A DNA stretch of 9,474 nucleotides from JBDTMT01 sp033764095 (GCA_033764095.1 JANRJF010000389.1:1-9474), one strand, 5' to 3'; numbered from the stretch's first letter, positions 1 to 9,315 are shown. The notes: generated by a model not told the origin, from the letters alone. Program-made: numbers and translations.

Positions 1-37
1 GGTCCGCTTGGTGTCTTGGTGCCTTGGTGGTTGGCCT
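1..37. repeat. Right arm of palindromic CTTGGTG repeat, identical to window end
   Basis: Bases 1-37 are identical to bases 9438-9474, giving an exact 37-bp direct repeat at the two window ends. The copy is the right-hand half of the palindromic repeat seen complete at 9407-9474. It consists of tandem 8-nt units (CTTGGTGT, CTTGGTGC, CTTGGTGG). Its matching left arm would lie before base 1 and cannot be seen. Confidence 0.9.
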
Positions 38-63
38 TGCTCCTGTGCGTGAAGTTTCAGGTC

Positions 64-105
64 AGGCGGTTAGGGGAAGAACCAGGAGATGGTCCGTAAC
101 CGCCT
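64..105. repeat. 9-bp inverted repeat / hairpin downstream of the kinase operon
   Basis: The word aggcggtta (64-72) pairs perfectly with taaccgcct (97-105) across a 24-nt loop. It lies beyond the 3' end of the minus-strand kinase operon. A third copy of the 9-mer (300-308, same orientation as 97-105) overlaps the stop codon of that operon. It could be an old terminator stem or part of a nested repeat. No T-tract follows the stem on either strand, so a classical intrinsic terminator is not well supported. Confidence 0.5.
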
Positions 106-298
106 AACGTTGATGTGACACGAGGAACTCACCACAGAGGCACAGAGTCCCAGAGAGTACTGCCGCCGCTCCGCGCGTCGGCCACCCCTTCAGCGCCATC
201 AGCGATGGGGTTCGGGAACCACGTACCTGATCTCGCCGGGCCCCGGTCTCCGCTGTGCACTCTGTGCCTCTGTGGTGAATTCTTCTGTCACATCAAGG

Positions 299-308
<10 letters not shown>
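97..308. mobile_element. MITE-like inverted-repeat element with putative 9-bp target duplication
   Basis: An element of about 194 bp (106-299) lies between two identical direct repeats taaccgcct (97-105 and 300-308). Its ends carry long inverted repeats (110-148 and 259-296) and it encodes no plausible protein. Terminal inverted repeats plus flanking direct repeats is the usual signature of a non-autonomous insertion. The outermost tips (aacg against ggc) do not match. A further copy of the 9-mer occurs inverted at 64-72, so a chance or nested-repeat origin of the flanking copies cannot be excluded. No transposase is present. Confidence 0.4.
110..296. repeat. Long inverted repeat with CACAGAGG units
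   Basis: The left arm 110-148 and right arm 259-296 are reverse complements in two blocks. The outer 11-bp block (ttgatgtgaca, 110-120 / 286-296) and the inner 20-bp block (129-148 / 259-278) are perfect; they are separated by 7-8 divergent bases. The inner block continues as 8-nt units CACAGAGG, CACAGAGT, CCCAGAGA. The 110-bp interior shows no coding signal. With the hairpin at 64-105 this accounts for most of the gene-free first 298 bases. Confidence 0.9.
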
Positions 309-1884
<1,576 letters not shown>

Positions 1885-1888
<4 letters not shown>

Positions 1889-4281
1889 CGGGTCGCCGCC
1901 GCCGCCCGTGCCGGCGGCGCCGCGTCGAGCGCCGCCGGCAGCCGGAAGCAGACCGCCGTGCCGCCGGTCGCCGCCGGGTCCACCCAGATGCGCCCGCCGT
2001 GTCGCTCGACGATCTTCTTGCAGATCGCCAGGCCGACGCCGGTGCCCGGATAGTCGCGGCGGCTGTGCAGGCGCTGGAAGATGACGAAGACGCGCTCGGC
2101 GTAGTCGGGCTCGATGCCGATGCCGTTGTCGCGCACGGTGAACCGCCACGCCTCGCCGTCGCGCGCCGCCTCGACGTGGACGCGCGGCGCGGCGCGGTCG
2201 CGGAACTTGATCGCGTTGCCGATCAGGTTCTGGAACAGCTGGCGCAGTTGCGAGGGGTCGCCGGGGACGACCGGCAGCGGCGTGTGCGTCACCACCGCGC
2301 CGGATTCGGCGATCGCCGGCTGCAGGTCGTCGAGCACGTCGGCGAGCACCGCGGCGCAGTCGGCGACGGTCATGTCCTCGCCGCGCGTGCCGACCCGCGA
2401 GTAGGCGAGCAGATCGCGGATCAGCGCCTGCATGCGCGTCACCGCGCCGCCGGCGCGGTCGATGAAGCGCAGCGCGTCGCCGTCGAGGCGGTCGCGGTAG
2501 CGGCGCGCCAGCAGCTGCGTGTAGCTGGCGACGGCGCGCAGCGGCTCCTGCAGGTCGTGCGAGGCGACGTAGGCGAACTGCTCCAGGTCGGCGTTCGAGC
2601 GCGCCAGCTCGGCGGTGCGCTCGACGACGCGCCGCTCGAGGTCGGCGTTGAGGTGGCGGATCTCGGCCTCGGCGCGCTTGCGCTCGGTGATGTCGCGGAT
2701 GGCGCTGGTGAGCAACGGTCCGTCGGCGGTGTCGACGATGCGCAGCTTGATCTCGACCGGCACCGGCGTGCCGTCGCGCCGTCGCGCGGCGGCCTCGACG
2801 CTGGCGCTGGCGGCGTCGCCGTCGCGGCGGCGCTCGCGCAGCTCGTCGGGGATCAGCGCGCCGATGGCGGTGCCGACCAGCGCCTCGCGCGGCAGGTCGA
2901 ACAGGCGTTCGGCCTGCGAGTTGGCGAACACCACCGTGCCGCTGCGGTCGCTCGCTACCATCGCGTCCGGCGCCGACTCGAGCAGCGCGCCGAACAGCTG
3001 CGCGGCGCGCATGCGCTGCAACGCCTCCTCGGCGGCGCGCCGCTCGGTGACGTCGACGCCCATGCCGATGCAGCACGGGCGGCCGTCGACGATGATGCGC
3101 GTGCCGGTGAAGAAATAGGGCCGCCGCGAGCCGTCGCGCGAGACGAAGTCGGCTTCGGCGGTGGAGTGCCCGACGCGGAACACCTCGCCGATCCGCTCGG
3201 CGATGTGGCGCTGGTCGTCGCCGGTGAACAGCTCGACCGGGTGCATGCGGTCGAGCTCGGCATCGGAGTACTGCGAGACGGTGGCGAAGTTGCGGTTCCA
3301 GCGCAGGAAGTGGCCGGTCTCGTCGAACAGGTAGAAGATGCCGGGCAGCGATTCGATGATGTTGTCGGAGAACTCCTTCTCGCTCTTGATGCGCGCCTCG
3401 GCCGCCTGCCGCTCGCTGATGTCGATGCCGACGCCGACCAGGTGCGGGCCGGTGTCGAGCGCGACGCGCCGGCTGGTGAACCAGCGCGGATGGCGCGCGC
3501 CGTCGCGCCCGAGCAGCTCGGCCTCGGCCGACGCCTCGCCGGCGCTGAACGCTTCGGCCATCTTCTCGGCCAGGAAGGGGCGGGCATCGGCGTCGAAGAA
3601 GTCGAGCGGGTGCCAGCCGGCGAGGGTCTCCGGCGGGTAGCCGGTGACGCGCTCGAGCTCGGCGTTCCAGCGCGCCAGCTTCTGCTGCGGGTCGATGAGA
3701 AAGAAGAGCCCGGGCAGTGTCTCGATGATCGTGTCGGCCAGCGCCTTCTGCTTGGCGAGCGCCGCGGTGCGCTCGGCGACCACCGCTTCCAGTTGATCGC
3801 GCGCCGCTTCGAGCGCCGCCTGGCGCGCGTCGCTGTAGGCGAGCCCGACCAGCATCATGAGGTGGGCGCTGAGCTTGCCGAACGCCGCGCTGCCGCCGGC
3901 CTGCGCCTCGAGCAGGTCGAGGGCGCAGCGGGCGGAGAAGTAGAGGTCGGCGAGCGACAACTGGCGGCCGATCTGGCGCTCGACCTCGACGTCGACCAGC
4001 CGCCGGTTCATCTCGTAGTAGGTTTCGGTCAGCCCCTCGAGGTCGCCGCGTCGCAGGTGCTCCAGCACGGCGCTGAGAAACGCCTCGTTCATGACGAAGA
4101 CGGCTTCCGGTGCGAGCGGGCCGTCGGGCTGGAAGTCCTGCGGCCGCGCCGCCATCAGCGCGTCGCCCCAGCGCGCCGCGATCGGGCCGCGCAGCTCCCA
4201 CAGGCGCTCGCCGAGGCGCGCCAGCGTGTGGCGGTCCGCGTCGCTGAACGTCGTCGCGGGCAGGTCGAACGGCCGCGCCAT
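1885..4281 (-). CDS. Soluble sensor histidine kinase, three PAS domains, Cph1-type core
   Basis: This 798-aa protein has no signal peptide or transmembrane segment, so it is inferred to be cytoplasmic. Residues about 10-165 are an all-helical domain resembling RsbR-type N-terminal or globin-like sensor folds (weak call). Three PAS domains follow at about 183-291, 305-415 and 430-535; the first two begin with nearly the same motif (ETLPGLFFLID and ESLPGIFYLFD), suggesting duplication. A coiled coil (about 533-565) leads to a HisKA domain with H575 in SHDLQEPLRAV, the form seen in Cph1-like phytochrome kinases. The HATPase domain has N685/N689, G1 DNGIG (718-722) and G2 GTGVGLA (746-752), so it looks catalytically complete. 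No GAF/PHY phytochrome module is present, so it is not a phytochrome. Its start lies 1 bp after the receiver gene and has a good Shine-Dalgarno. The expected reaction is ATP-dependent His autophosphorylation followed by transfer to the neighbouring receivers. The ligand is not predictable. Confidence 0.95.
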
Positions 4282-4282
4282 C

Positions 4283-4729
4283 TCAGCCCTCCGGGCTGGG
4301 GTGCGTCGTCTTGCGCCAGAAGTGGTCGATCAGGCGGACGACGCGGAAGTAGTCGTCGAGGTCAACCGGCTTGGTCACGTAGCCGCTCGCCGCCAGCTCG
4401 TAGGAGCGGGTGACGTCGGGCTCGGCGGCGGAGGAGGTCAGCACCACCACTGGGATGGCGCGCAGGCGCGGGTCGGCGCGGATCTCGGCCAGCACCTCGT
4501 GGCCGGACTTCTTCGGCAGGTTGAGGTCGAGCAGCACCAGGTCTGGCGTCGGCGCGTCGTGGTAGGCGCCCTGGTGGCGCAGGAAGGCCATCGCCTCGAT
4601 GCCGTTCTCGACCACGTGCAGGCGACTGGTGGCGCCGACCTCGCGAAACGCCTCGCGGGTCAGATCGACGTCGTCGGGGTTGTCCTCGACCAGCAGTATG
4701 TCGGCTGCGCTCAGCAGCGCCGTGCCCAT
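4283..4729 (-). CDS. Single-domain response regulator, Rcp1/CheY-like
   Basis: This 148-aa protein is a receiver domain with only short tails and no output domain. It shows acidic pair E15/D16, phospho-acceptor D68 in LLDLNLP, T98 and K120 in YVTKP, so all catalytic positions are present. The sequence style (VEDNPDD, FLRHQGAY, DLNLPKKSGHEVL) matches the Rcp1 family, the usual partners of Cph1-type kinases such as the one encoded 1 bp downstream. Its probable job is to accept phosphate from that kinase and act through protein-protein contact or as a phosphorelay intermediate. The ATG at 4729 is chosen because the receiver fold begins just after it and GAGG lies 6 nt upstream. An upstream extension in the same frame would run antisense into the cytochrome gene and looks noncoding. 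It is first in the operon. Confidence 0.95.
   Translation of the reverse strand: MGTALLSAADILLVEDNPDDVDLTREAFREVGATSRLHVVENGIEAMAFLRHQGAYHDAPTPDLVLLDLNLPKKSGHEVLAEIRADPRLRAIPVVVLTSSAAEPDVTRSYELAASGYVTKPVDLDDYFRVVRLIDHFWRKTTHPSPEG
4288..4292 (-). promoter_or_regulatory. Shine-Dalgarno for the triple-PAS kinase
   Basis: GGAGG on the minus strand lies 6 nt before the ATG at 4281, inside the last codons of the receiver gene. It fixes the kinase start and shows that the second gene of the operon has its own ribosome binding site. Confidence 0.7.
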
Positions 4730-4871
4730 CACCCACCTCTCGGCTGTCTGCGGCGCGAGCCTAGCATGGCGCCCGCGGCGGGGCAGGTCCTTTCGGCGTG
4801 GCGCGCCGCGCAGTTGGCCGTTGATCGGCGGGGCGCGGCTGCCATCATGCCGCCCGGCGGAGACTGCCACG
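4730..4871. promoter_or_regulatory. Divergent intergenic region, kinase operon / cytochrome gene
   Basis: These 142 bp separate the minus-strand two-component operon from the plus-strand cytochrome gene and must hold the start signals for both unless transcription enters from elsewhere. On the minus strand GAGG (4736-4739) precedes the receiver ATG by 6 nt. On the plus strand GGAG (4859-4862) precedes the cytochrome ATG by 9 nt. I see no convincing sigma-70 promoter; TTGATC (4821-4826) has only a poor -10 partner (ATCATG, 4844-4849). No operator-like inverted repeat was recognised. Confidence 0.5.
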
Positions 4872-6698
4872 ATGCGCGCGGGAAGGGCGGCGACGCGGGT
4901 CGCGCTGATCGTCATCGGACTGGTGCTGCCGGCGCGCGGCGACATCAGCGGCCGGGTGCGGCGCGGCGACACGCTGGCGCCGCTCGCCGGCGTGCGCGTG
5001 CACCTGCAGGCACAGCCGACGCCGCTGGCGATCACCGACGGCGAGGGGCGCTTCACCCTGCCGGTGGCGCCGGCCGGCGAGGTGGTGGTGAGCGCGGCGC
5101 TGCCCTACGACGCCGCGGCGGCGGTGAGCTTCGAGACCGGCGGCGCCACGGCGAGCGACGGGCAGCGCGCGGTCGACATCCGCCTGGCGCCGATCCCGGA
5201 CGCGTCGAACCCCGACTACGAGCCGATCAAGGCGGCGATGCCGGGCGGCTGCGGCGACTGCCACAGCCAGCAGCTCGGCGAGTGGCAGGGCAGCCACCAC
5301 GCCGGCGCGGCGGTCGACACCTGGGTGCTCGATCTGTTCTCCGGCAGCGGGACGCCCGGCGGCAGCGCCGGCTACGTCTATCGCGCCACGCACGACGCCG
5401 GCGAGACCGGCTTCTGCGCCACCTGCCACGCGCCGGTCGCCGAGGCGCGCGCGCCCGGCACCGTCTACCTCGACGAGGTGAGCGGCGACGCGGCGCGTGA
5501 GGGCGTCACCTGTTCCGCCTGCCACCAGATCGACGAGGTGAACGAGAACGTCGCCGCGCTGCACCTGCTCGGCAACGCGACGATGCGCTTCCCGCTCGCC
5601 GGCGCCGGCGGCAGCGGCACGCACGAGTACGTGTGGGGCCCGCTCGACGACGTCGACTACGCCTTCATGCGCGCCAGCTACCAGCCGCGCTTCGCCGAGT
5701 CGCGCTTCTGCGCCAGCTGCCACCAGTACGACAACCCCGACACCGGCGCGCCCGGCCAGCACACGTACAGCGAGTGGCTGGCGTCGCCGTACGCGGTGCC
5801 GGGCGACGGCTTTCGCACCTGCCAGGACTGCCACATGCCAGAAGCGACCAGCGCCGGGCCGCTCGCCGACGCGATCGGTGGCGGCGATATCACGCGTCCG
5901 GCGGCGCAGCGTCACCTCCATACCTTCATCGGCAGTACGCCGGCGACGCTGGCAGCTGCGATCGAACTGCGCCTCGCTGCGCACCTCGACGGCGCTGCGC
6001 TGGTGGTCGAGGCGTCGGTCGACAATCACGGCGCCGGGCACTCGTTTCCGACCGGCGTGTCGATCCGCAACGCGTTGCTGGTCGTCGAGGCCACCGCGGG
6101 TGACGCCGCGCTGGCGCGACTCGACGGCCCGACCGTGCCGTGGTGGGCCGACGACGACGTGGCCGGCGTGCAGGAGGGCGACTACGCCGGCCAGCCCGGC
6201 CTCGGCTTCGCCAAGATCCTCGCCGGGCGCATCAACGGCAGCGGCGCCGAGACCATGCCGGTGCTGTTCATCGATGCCGAACGGGTCGAGTCCGACACCG
6301 CCATCGCCGCCGGCGCGACCGCGAGCGCCAGCTGGCGCTTCGCGCTGCCCGACGGGACGACCGAGGCGCAGGTTGGCGCGCGGCTGCTCTACCGCCGCGC
6401 TTTCCGCGCCCTGGCGGTCACCAAGGGGTGGACGGTGACACCGGCCGGCGGACCGATCGAGATCGAAGTCGCGCGCGCCGAGCGCACGGTGCCGATCGCG
6501 GTCGGCTTCTGTGCCGGCGACTGCAACGGCGATGGGGCGGTGACGGTGGACGAGCTGGTGACCGCCGTCTCGATCGCGCTCGGCAGCGCCGGCCTCGAGC
6601 GCTGCAGCGCGGTCAACACGGCGGAGGACACCGTGGTGACGATCAGCGAGTTGATCGCGGCGGTGAATGCGGCGCTCGGCGGGTGTCCGGACGATTGA
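4872..6698 (+). CDS. Exported pentaheme cytochrome c with dockerin-like EF-hand tail
   Basis: This 608-aa protein begins with a signal-peptide-like segment (1-23, hydrophobic ALIVIGLVLP, then ARG). Residues about 24-107 resemble a carboxypeptidase-regulatory-like beta domain (ISGRV, TDGEGRFTLPV). Five CxxCH heme motifs follow: C127-H131, C182-H186, C214-H218, C280-H284 and C317-H321. Around them are features of c554-like multiheme families: W138..SHHA after heme 1, TYSEWLASPYA before heme 5, CQDCHMP, and NHGAGHSFPTG (385-395) whose H390 may ligate a heme. The C-terminus (547-608) has one canonical EF-hand loop (D550, N552, D554, G555, E561), a degenerate second loop (582-593) and four cysteines. 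It is probably a periplasmic or cell-surface electron carrier. The redox partner and any substrate are unknown. The start is set by the signal peptide and GGAG 9 nt upstream. The TGA stop lies inside the left arm of the 6694-6771 hairpin. Confidence 0.93.
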   Translation: MRAGRAATRVALIVIGLVLPARGDISGRVRRGDTLAPLAGVRVHLQAQPTPLAITDGEGRFTLPVAPAGEVVVSAALPYDAAAAVSFETGGATASDGQRAVDIRLAPIPDASNPDYEPIKAAMPGGCGDCHSQQLGEWQGSHHAGAAVDTWVLDLFSGSGTPGGSAGYVYRATHDAGETGFCATCHAPVAEARAPGTVYLDEVSGDAAREGVTCSACHQIDEVNENVAALHLLGNATMRFPLAGAGGSGTHEYVWGPLDDVDYAFMRASYQPRFAESRFCASCHQYDNPDTGAPGQHTYSEWLASPYAVPGDGFRTCQDCHMPEATSAGPLADAIGGGDITRPAAQRHLHTFIGSTPATLAAAIELRLAAHLDGAALVVEASVDNHGAGHSFPTGVSIRNALLVVEATAGDAALARLDGPTVPWWADDDVAGVQEGDYAGQPGLGFAKILAGRINGSGAETMPVLFIDAERVESDTAIAAGATASASWRFALPDGTTEAQVGARLLYRRAFRALAVTKGWTVTPAGGPIEIEVARAERTVPIAVGFCAGDCNGDGAVTVDELVTAVSIALGSAGLERCSAVNTAEDTVVTISELIAAVNAALGGCPDD

Positions 6699-6771
6699 CC
6701 ACCAGGGGCACCAGGGAGCAGCGATCAATCCACTCGATTGATCGCTGCTCCCTGGTGCCTTGGTGGTCAAT
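6694..6771. repeat. Near-perfect 78-bp hairpin between convergent genes
   Basis: The left arm 6694-6730 (37 nt) and right arm 6736-6771 (36 nt) pair with a single mismatch and one 1-nt indel around a 5-nt loop (cactc). The inner 24 bp and outer 11 bp are perfect. The cytochrome stop TGA (6696-6698) is within the left arm, and the stop of the opposing gene lies 3 nt beyond the right arm. Its position suits a bidirectional terminator or transcript-end structure. No U-tract follows on either strand, so this is inference. It contains ACCACCA and GGCACCAGGG, related to the 8-nt units of the other repeats in this window. Confidence 0.92.
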
Positions 6772-6774
6772 TCT

Positions 6775-8343
6775 TCACTGACAGTCCGCGAACAGCTCCA
6801 CCGCCAGGTCGCCGAGCGTCGAGCCGAAGAAATTGGCGGCGCCGCGCAGCTTCAGGCCGCTGGCGTCGGCGTTGAGCGCCGAGCAGCTCAGCTTGGTGCC
6901 GGTGTTGCTGGCGGGTGACGACGGCACCGAGTTGGCGCTGAAGTTGGCGTTGTTGATCTGCGTCGTCGCGGTCGCGGTGGTGAGCGGCAGGCAGGTGCGG
7001 CCGATGGCGACCTTGATGTCGCCGTCGCCGCACGGCGGACCGTTCTCCAGGTTGATGATCGCGCCGAGGTCGCACTGCAGCTCGCCGGCGCCGCCCGGCG
7101 CGCCGGCGCGCGTGTTGATGCACTGGCACTGGCAGATGTTGCGCTGCGCGGTGTCGACCGGGTCGGGGCCGTTGCAGGCGCCCTCGTCGACCGACGAACA
7201 GTCGTCGTCGTTGACGCAGACGCGCTCGCTCTCCGAGCAGCGCGCCGTGCAGCCCGAGCTGCGATAGGTGCGGCCGGTGCCGGCACAGAAGCTCGCGCAG
7301 GTCGCCGCGCAGTCGGCGTTGCCGGTGGTCGGGCTGGCGCACGCGCCGACGTTGCCGTTGGCGCGCAGGTCGACGCCGAGCGCGGTGCCACCGTTGCAGT
7401 CCTGGACGCCGTTGGCGCAGCCGCTCGCCGGCTGCACGCACACGTAGCCGATCGACGGGATGTTGATCGGGTTGATCTGCTCGACGTCGCAGGTGGTCAC
7501 GGAGTTGCCGTTCACGTCCGCCGCGGTGCTGGAGATCAGCAGTGAGCCGCTCATATTGAGGCTGAGCGGGAAGGCCTGCGAGTTGATCTCCAGCTTGCTG
7601 CCGCTGGCCAGGGTGCATTCCTGCGTGCCGGGCACCGCCGTGGCGGTCGGCGTCAGGGTCGGCTGGGTGTTGGTCGGCGTCGCGGTGTTCGCCGGCGTCG
7701 GCGTGATCGTGCCGGTCGGCGTCGGGCCGCTCGGCGTCGCCGTAGCCGGCGGCGGCGGCAGCGCCGCGCACGCCGCCGGTGGGTTGGCGTCCTTGGCCTT
7801 GAAGCCGCGCGGGTCATTGCGCGACACGTGACCGCCGAACTGTGTGCAGTAGCGGATCGCGGCGCTGGTCCCGGCCGGTACGCCGACCGGCCCGGATGGC
7901 AGGCTGACCACCACCGCGGCGCTGCCGCTGAACGGCGGCTGCAGCAGCAGGCCGAGCTGCTTGCAGACGCCCTTGATCACCTTGTTGCCGAGATAGACGC
8001 TCTGGCAGTTGGGGTCCGGCGGCGAGGCCTTGTTGCCGCGGTAGCGGTAGCCGCGCGAGCCGAGCGGATAGCCGAGCGCCACCCAGCCGGAGGCCGGCAG
8101 TTGGAACACCACATCGCCGGCGCTGCCGCCGGTGTCGTAGATGCGCAGCTCGGCGCCGTGCAGGGTCGGGTCGGCGGCGCTGGTGTAGGCCGGCAGGGTG
8201 AACACCGACTGCGAGAGAAACTTGGCCAGCTTGGCGGTCTTCACCGACGCCGAGCGACCGGGAATCGGATAGTCCGTCGCCTGCGCCGCCGTCGCGGCGA
8301 GCGCCGTCGCGACGATGAGCGTGAGTCGAATTGCGCGCTGCAT
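6775..8343 (-). CDS. Secreted cysteine-rich protein with Thr/Pro linker, function unknown
   Basis: This 522-aa protein has a clear signal peptide (1-22, cleavage after AQA). Residues about 23-192 form a first domain with four cysteines (113, 127, 166, 192) and motifs such as LPASGWVALGYP and GYRYRGNK. This pattern resembles a domain I associate with Binatota-like secreted proteins, from memory and unverified. Residues 196-240 are a Thr/Pro-rich linker without cysteines. Residues 241-522 hold 22 cysteines, including C404/C406/C408 and a CVNDDDC motif (376-382), giving an even total of 26, consistent with disulfides. No catalytic motif, sorting signal or membrane anchor is seen. It may be a surface-exposed or extracellular structural or binding protein. 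The ATG has GGAGG only 2 nt upstream, although the preceding G-run gives better-spaced pairing. The neighbouring exported cytochrome converges on it. Confidence 0.88.
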   Translation of the reverse strand: MQRAIRLTLIVATALAATAAQATDYPIPGRSASVKTAKLAKFLSQSVFTLPAYTSAADPTLHGAELRIYDTGGSAGDVVFQLPASGWVALGYPLGSRGYRYRGNKASPPDPNCQSVYLGNKVIKGVCKQLGLLLQPPFSGSAAVVVSLPSGPVGVPAGTSAAIRYCTQFGGHVSRNDPRGFKAKDANPPAACAALPPPPATATPSGPTPTGTITPTPANTATPTNTQPTLTPTATAVPGTQECTLASGSKLEINSQAFPLSLNMSGSLLISSTAADVNGNSVTTCDVEQINPINIPSIGYVCVQPASGCANGVQDCNGGTALGVDLRANGNVGACASPTTGNADCAATCASFCAGTGRTYRSSGCTARCSESERVCVNDDDCSSVDEGACNGPDPVDTAQRNICQCQCINTRAGAPGGAGELQCDLGAIINLENGPPCGDGDIKVAIGRTCLPLTTATATTQINNANFSANSVPSSPASNTGTKLSCSALNADASGLKLRGAANFFGSTLGDLAVELFADCQ

Positions 8344-8541
8344 AGCCTCCCCCCCTCGCGCTTCGCGACGCGCCGTTCGGTGGTGCGCCGGTACTTCTGC
8401 GCAAAGCAGGTGGCGTGCCGCGCCAACAAGTTGGCAAAGTCTTTAGTGCGCCCAGGCGCGTCGCGGGTGAACCATCCAGGAATTACAAGCGCGCGAGCGC
8501 GCCGATGGCGCTTCCTGCGCGACTGTGGTGAGGGTGCCGCC
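8344..8541. promoter_or_regulatory. Divergent intergenic region with a 14-bp palindrome
   Basis: These 198 bp separate two divergently transcribed genes for exported proteins. Near the middle is a perfect palindrome, gccaac-aa-gttggc (8422-8435), of a size suited to a dimeric regulator, though it could be chance in GC-rich DNA. On the plus strand GAGG (8530-8533) lies 8 nt before the ATG at 8542. On the minus strand a G-run and GGAGG (8346-8350) abut the ATG at 8343. I see no convincing -35/-10 pair on either strand. Confidence 0.45.
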
Positions 8542-9315
8542 ATGCGCCCACCCATTGTGCGACTCGCCGCTGCGGCGTTGGTTCTCGGCCTCACGTCCGA
8601 TCGCGCCGCGGCGCAACCGCAGGTGGCGCACCTGTCGCCCGCGCCGATCGCCGCTGCCGCCGGTCATCCGGGACCGCTCATCATCGAGAAGGAGGCGACC
8701 AGCGAGCTGTCGAAGGGCTTCGGCACGCCGCACTGGGCCGCCGGCATCACCTCGGCGGACGAATCCTTCGGGCATGTCGCGGTGTTGCTGGTCGACCATG
8801 GCTCCTTTCTCAGTCCGCGCATGGTCGAGCCGCTGCGCGCCGCCGCCGCCAATCCGCCGGCCGCCGCGGCGGCGATCCGCGCCGATCTGCAGGGCCAGCG
8901 CGAGCGCGCGACGCTGGAGGCGGATCGCCGCCGGCTGGGCGAACAGATCGCCGAGCTCGACGCGGTGGTGGCGCACGGCCCGCTGACGCGCCGCATCGAT
9001 CCGCCCTTCGGGTCGTCGCCGGCCGCAACCCCGGCGCCGGCTGCCACGCCGGGCGCCGCCGCCGCCCCGGTCGGCTACGTGACCCTGCTCGGCTTCTCCG
9101 CCGCCGGTGCCACCTGCGTCGCGGCGCTGCCGTCACCGGATCAGCGCTACGAGCTCCTGGTCGTCGCCGGCGGCTCGCTGGAGGGCGACGAGCGCAAGCC
9201 CAATCCCGCCAGCGCCGCCTACGAGCAGCGCCTGCGCGAGCATCCGCTCGACGTCACCGAGGCGATCGCGCGCGTCGTGTACGGGCAACTGTTCGGCGCC
9301 GCGACGGCGCGTTGA
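8542..9315 (+). CDS. Exported alanine-rich protein of unknown function
   Basis: This 257-aa protein starts with a signal peptide (1-24, ending DRAAA before QPQ), so it is probably periplasmic or secreted. Residues about 45-105 are a compact segment (SADESFGHVAVLLVDHGSF) that I do not recognise. Residues about 108-142 are charged and helical and could form a short coiled coil. Residues 157-176 are an Ala/Pro linker. Residues 177-257 contain a hydrophobic strand-rich stretch (VGYVTLLGFSAAG, YELLVVAGG) and end in a helix. There is only one cysteine (192), unlike its neighbour. The start is supported by the signal peptide and by GAGG 8 nt upstream. The same reading frame stays open far upstream, but that part is antisense to the neighbouring gene. 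It is probably real because of its secretion signal and codon bias. No function can be assigned. Confidence 0.78.
   Translation: MRPPIVRLAAAALVLGLTSDRAAAQPQVAHLSPAPIAAAAGHPGPLIIEKEATSELSKGFGTPHWAAGITSADESFGHVAVLLVDHGSFLSPRMVEPLRAAAANPPAAAAAIRADLQGQRERATLEADRRRLGEQIAELDAVVAHGPLTRRIDPPFGSSPAATPAPAATPGAAAAPVGYVTLLGFSAAGATCVAALPSPDQRYELLVVAGGSLEGDERKPNPASAAYEQRLREHPLDVTEAIARVVYGQLFGAATAR

Noticed and set aside
1889..4201. Upstream in-frame extension of the 529-aa kinase, giving 1300 residues
   Set aside because: The extension runs through the other kinase in a different frame and is Arg/Ala-rich. The receiver domain begins immediately after the ATG at 1888, which sits in an ATGA overlap.
1999..4413. 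Open frame of 804 codons antisense to the triple-PAS kinase
   Set aside because: Despite its length, the translation is a compositionally biased shadow rich in Val/Ala/Asp/Gly/Arg without motifs, opposite a kinase with every conserved box.
4821..4849. Candidate sigma-70 promoter TTGATC with 17-nt spacing before the cytochrome gene
   Set aside because: The -10 candidate (ATCATG) matches the consensus poorly, and such matches are expected by chance.
4730..5056. Longer start for the Rcp1-like receiver (257 residues)
   Set aside because: It would overlap the cytochrome signal-peptide region in antisense. The ATG at 4729 has a Shine-Dalgarno and directly precedes the receiver fold.
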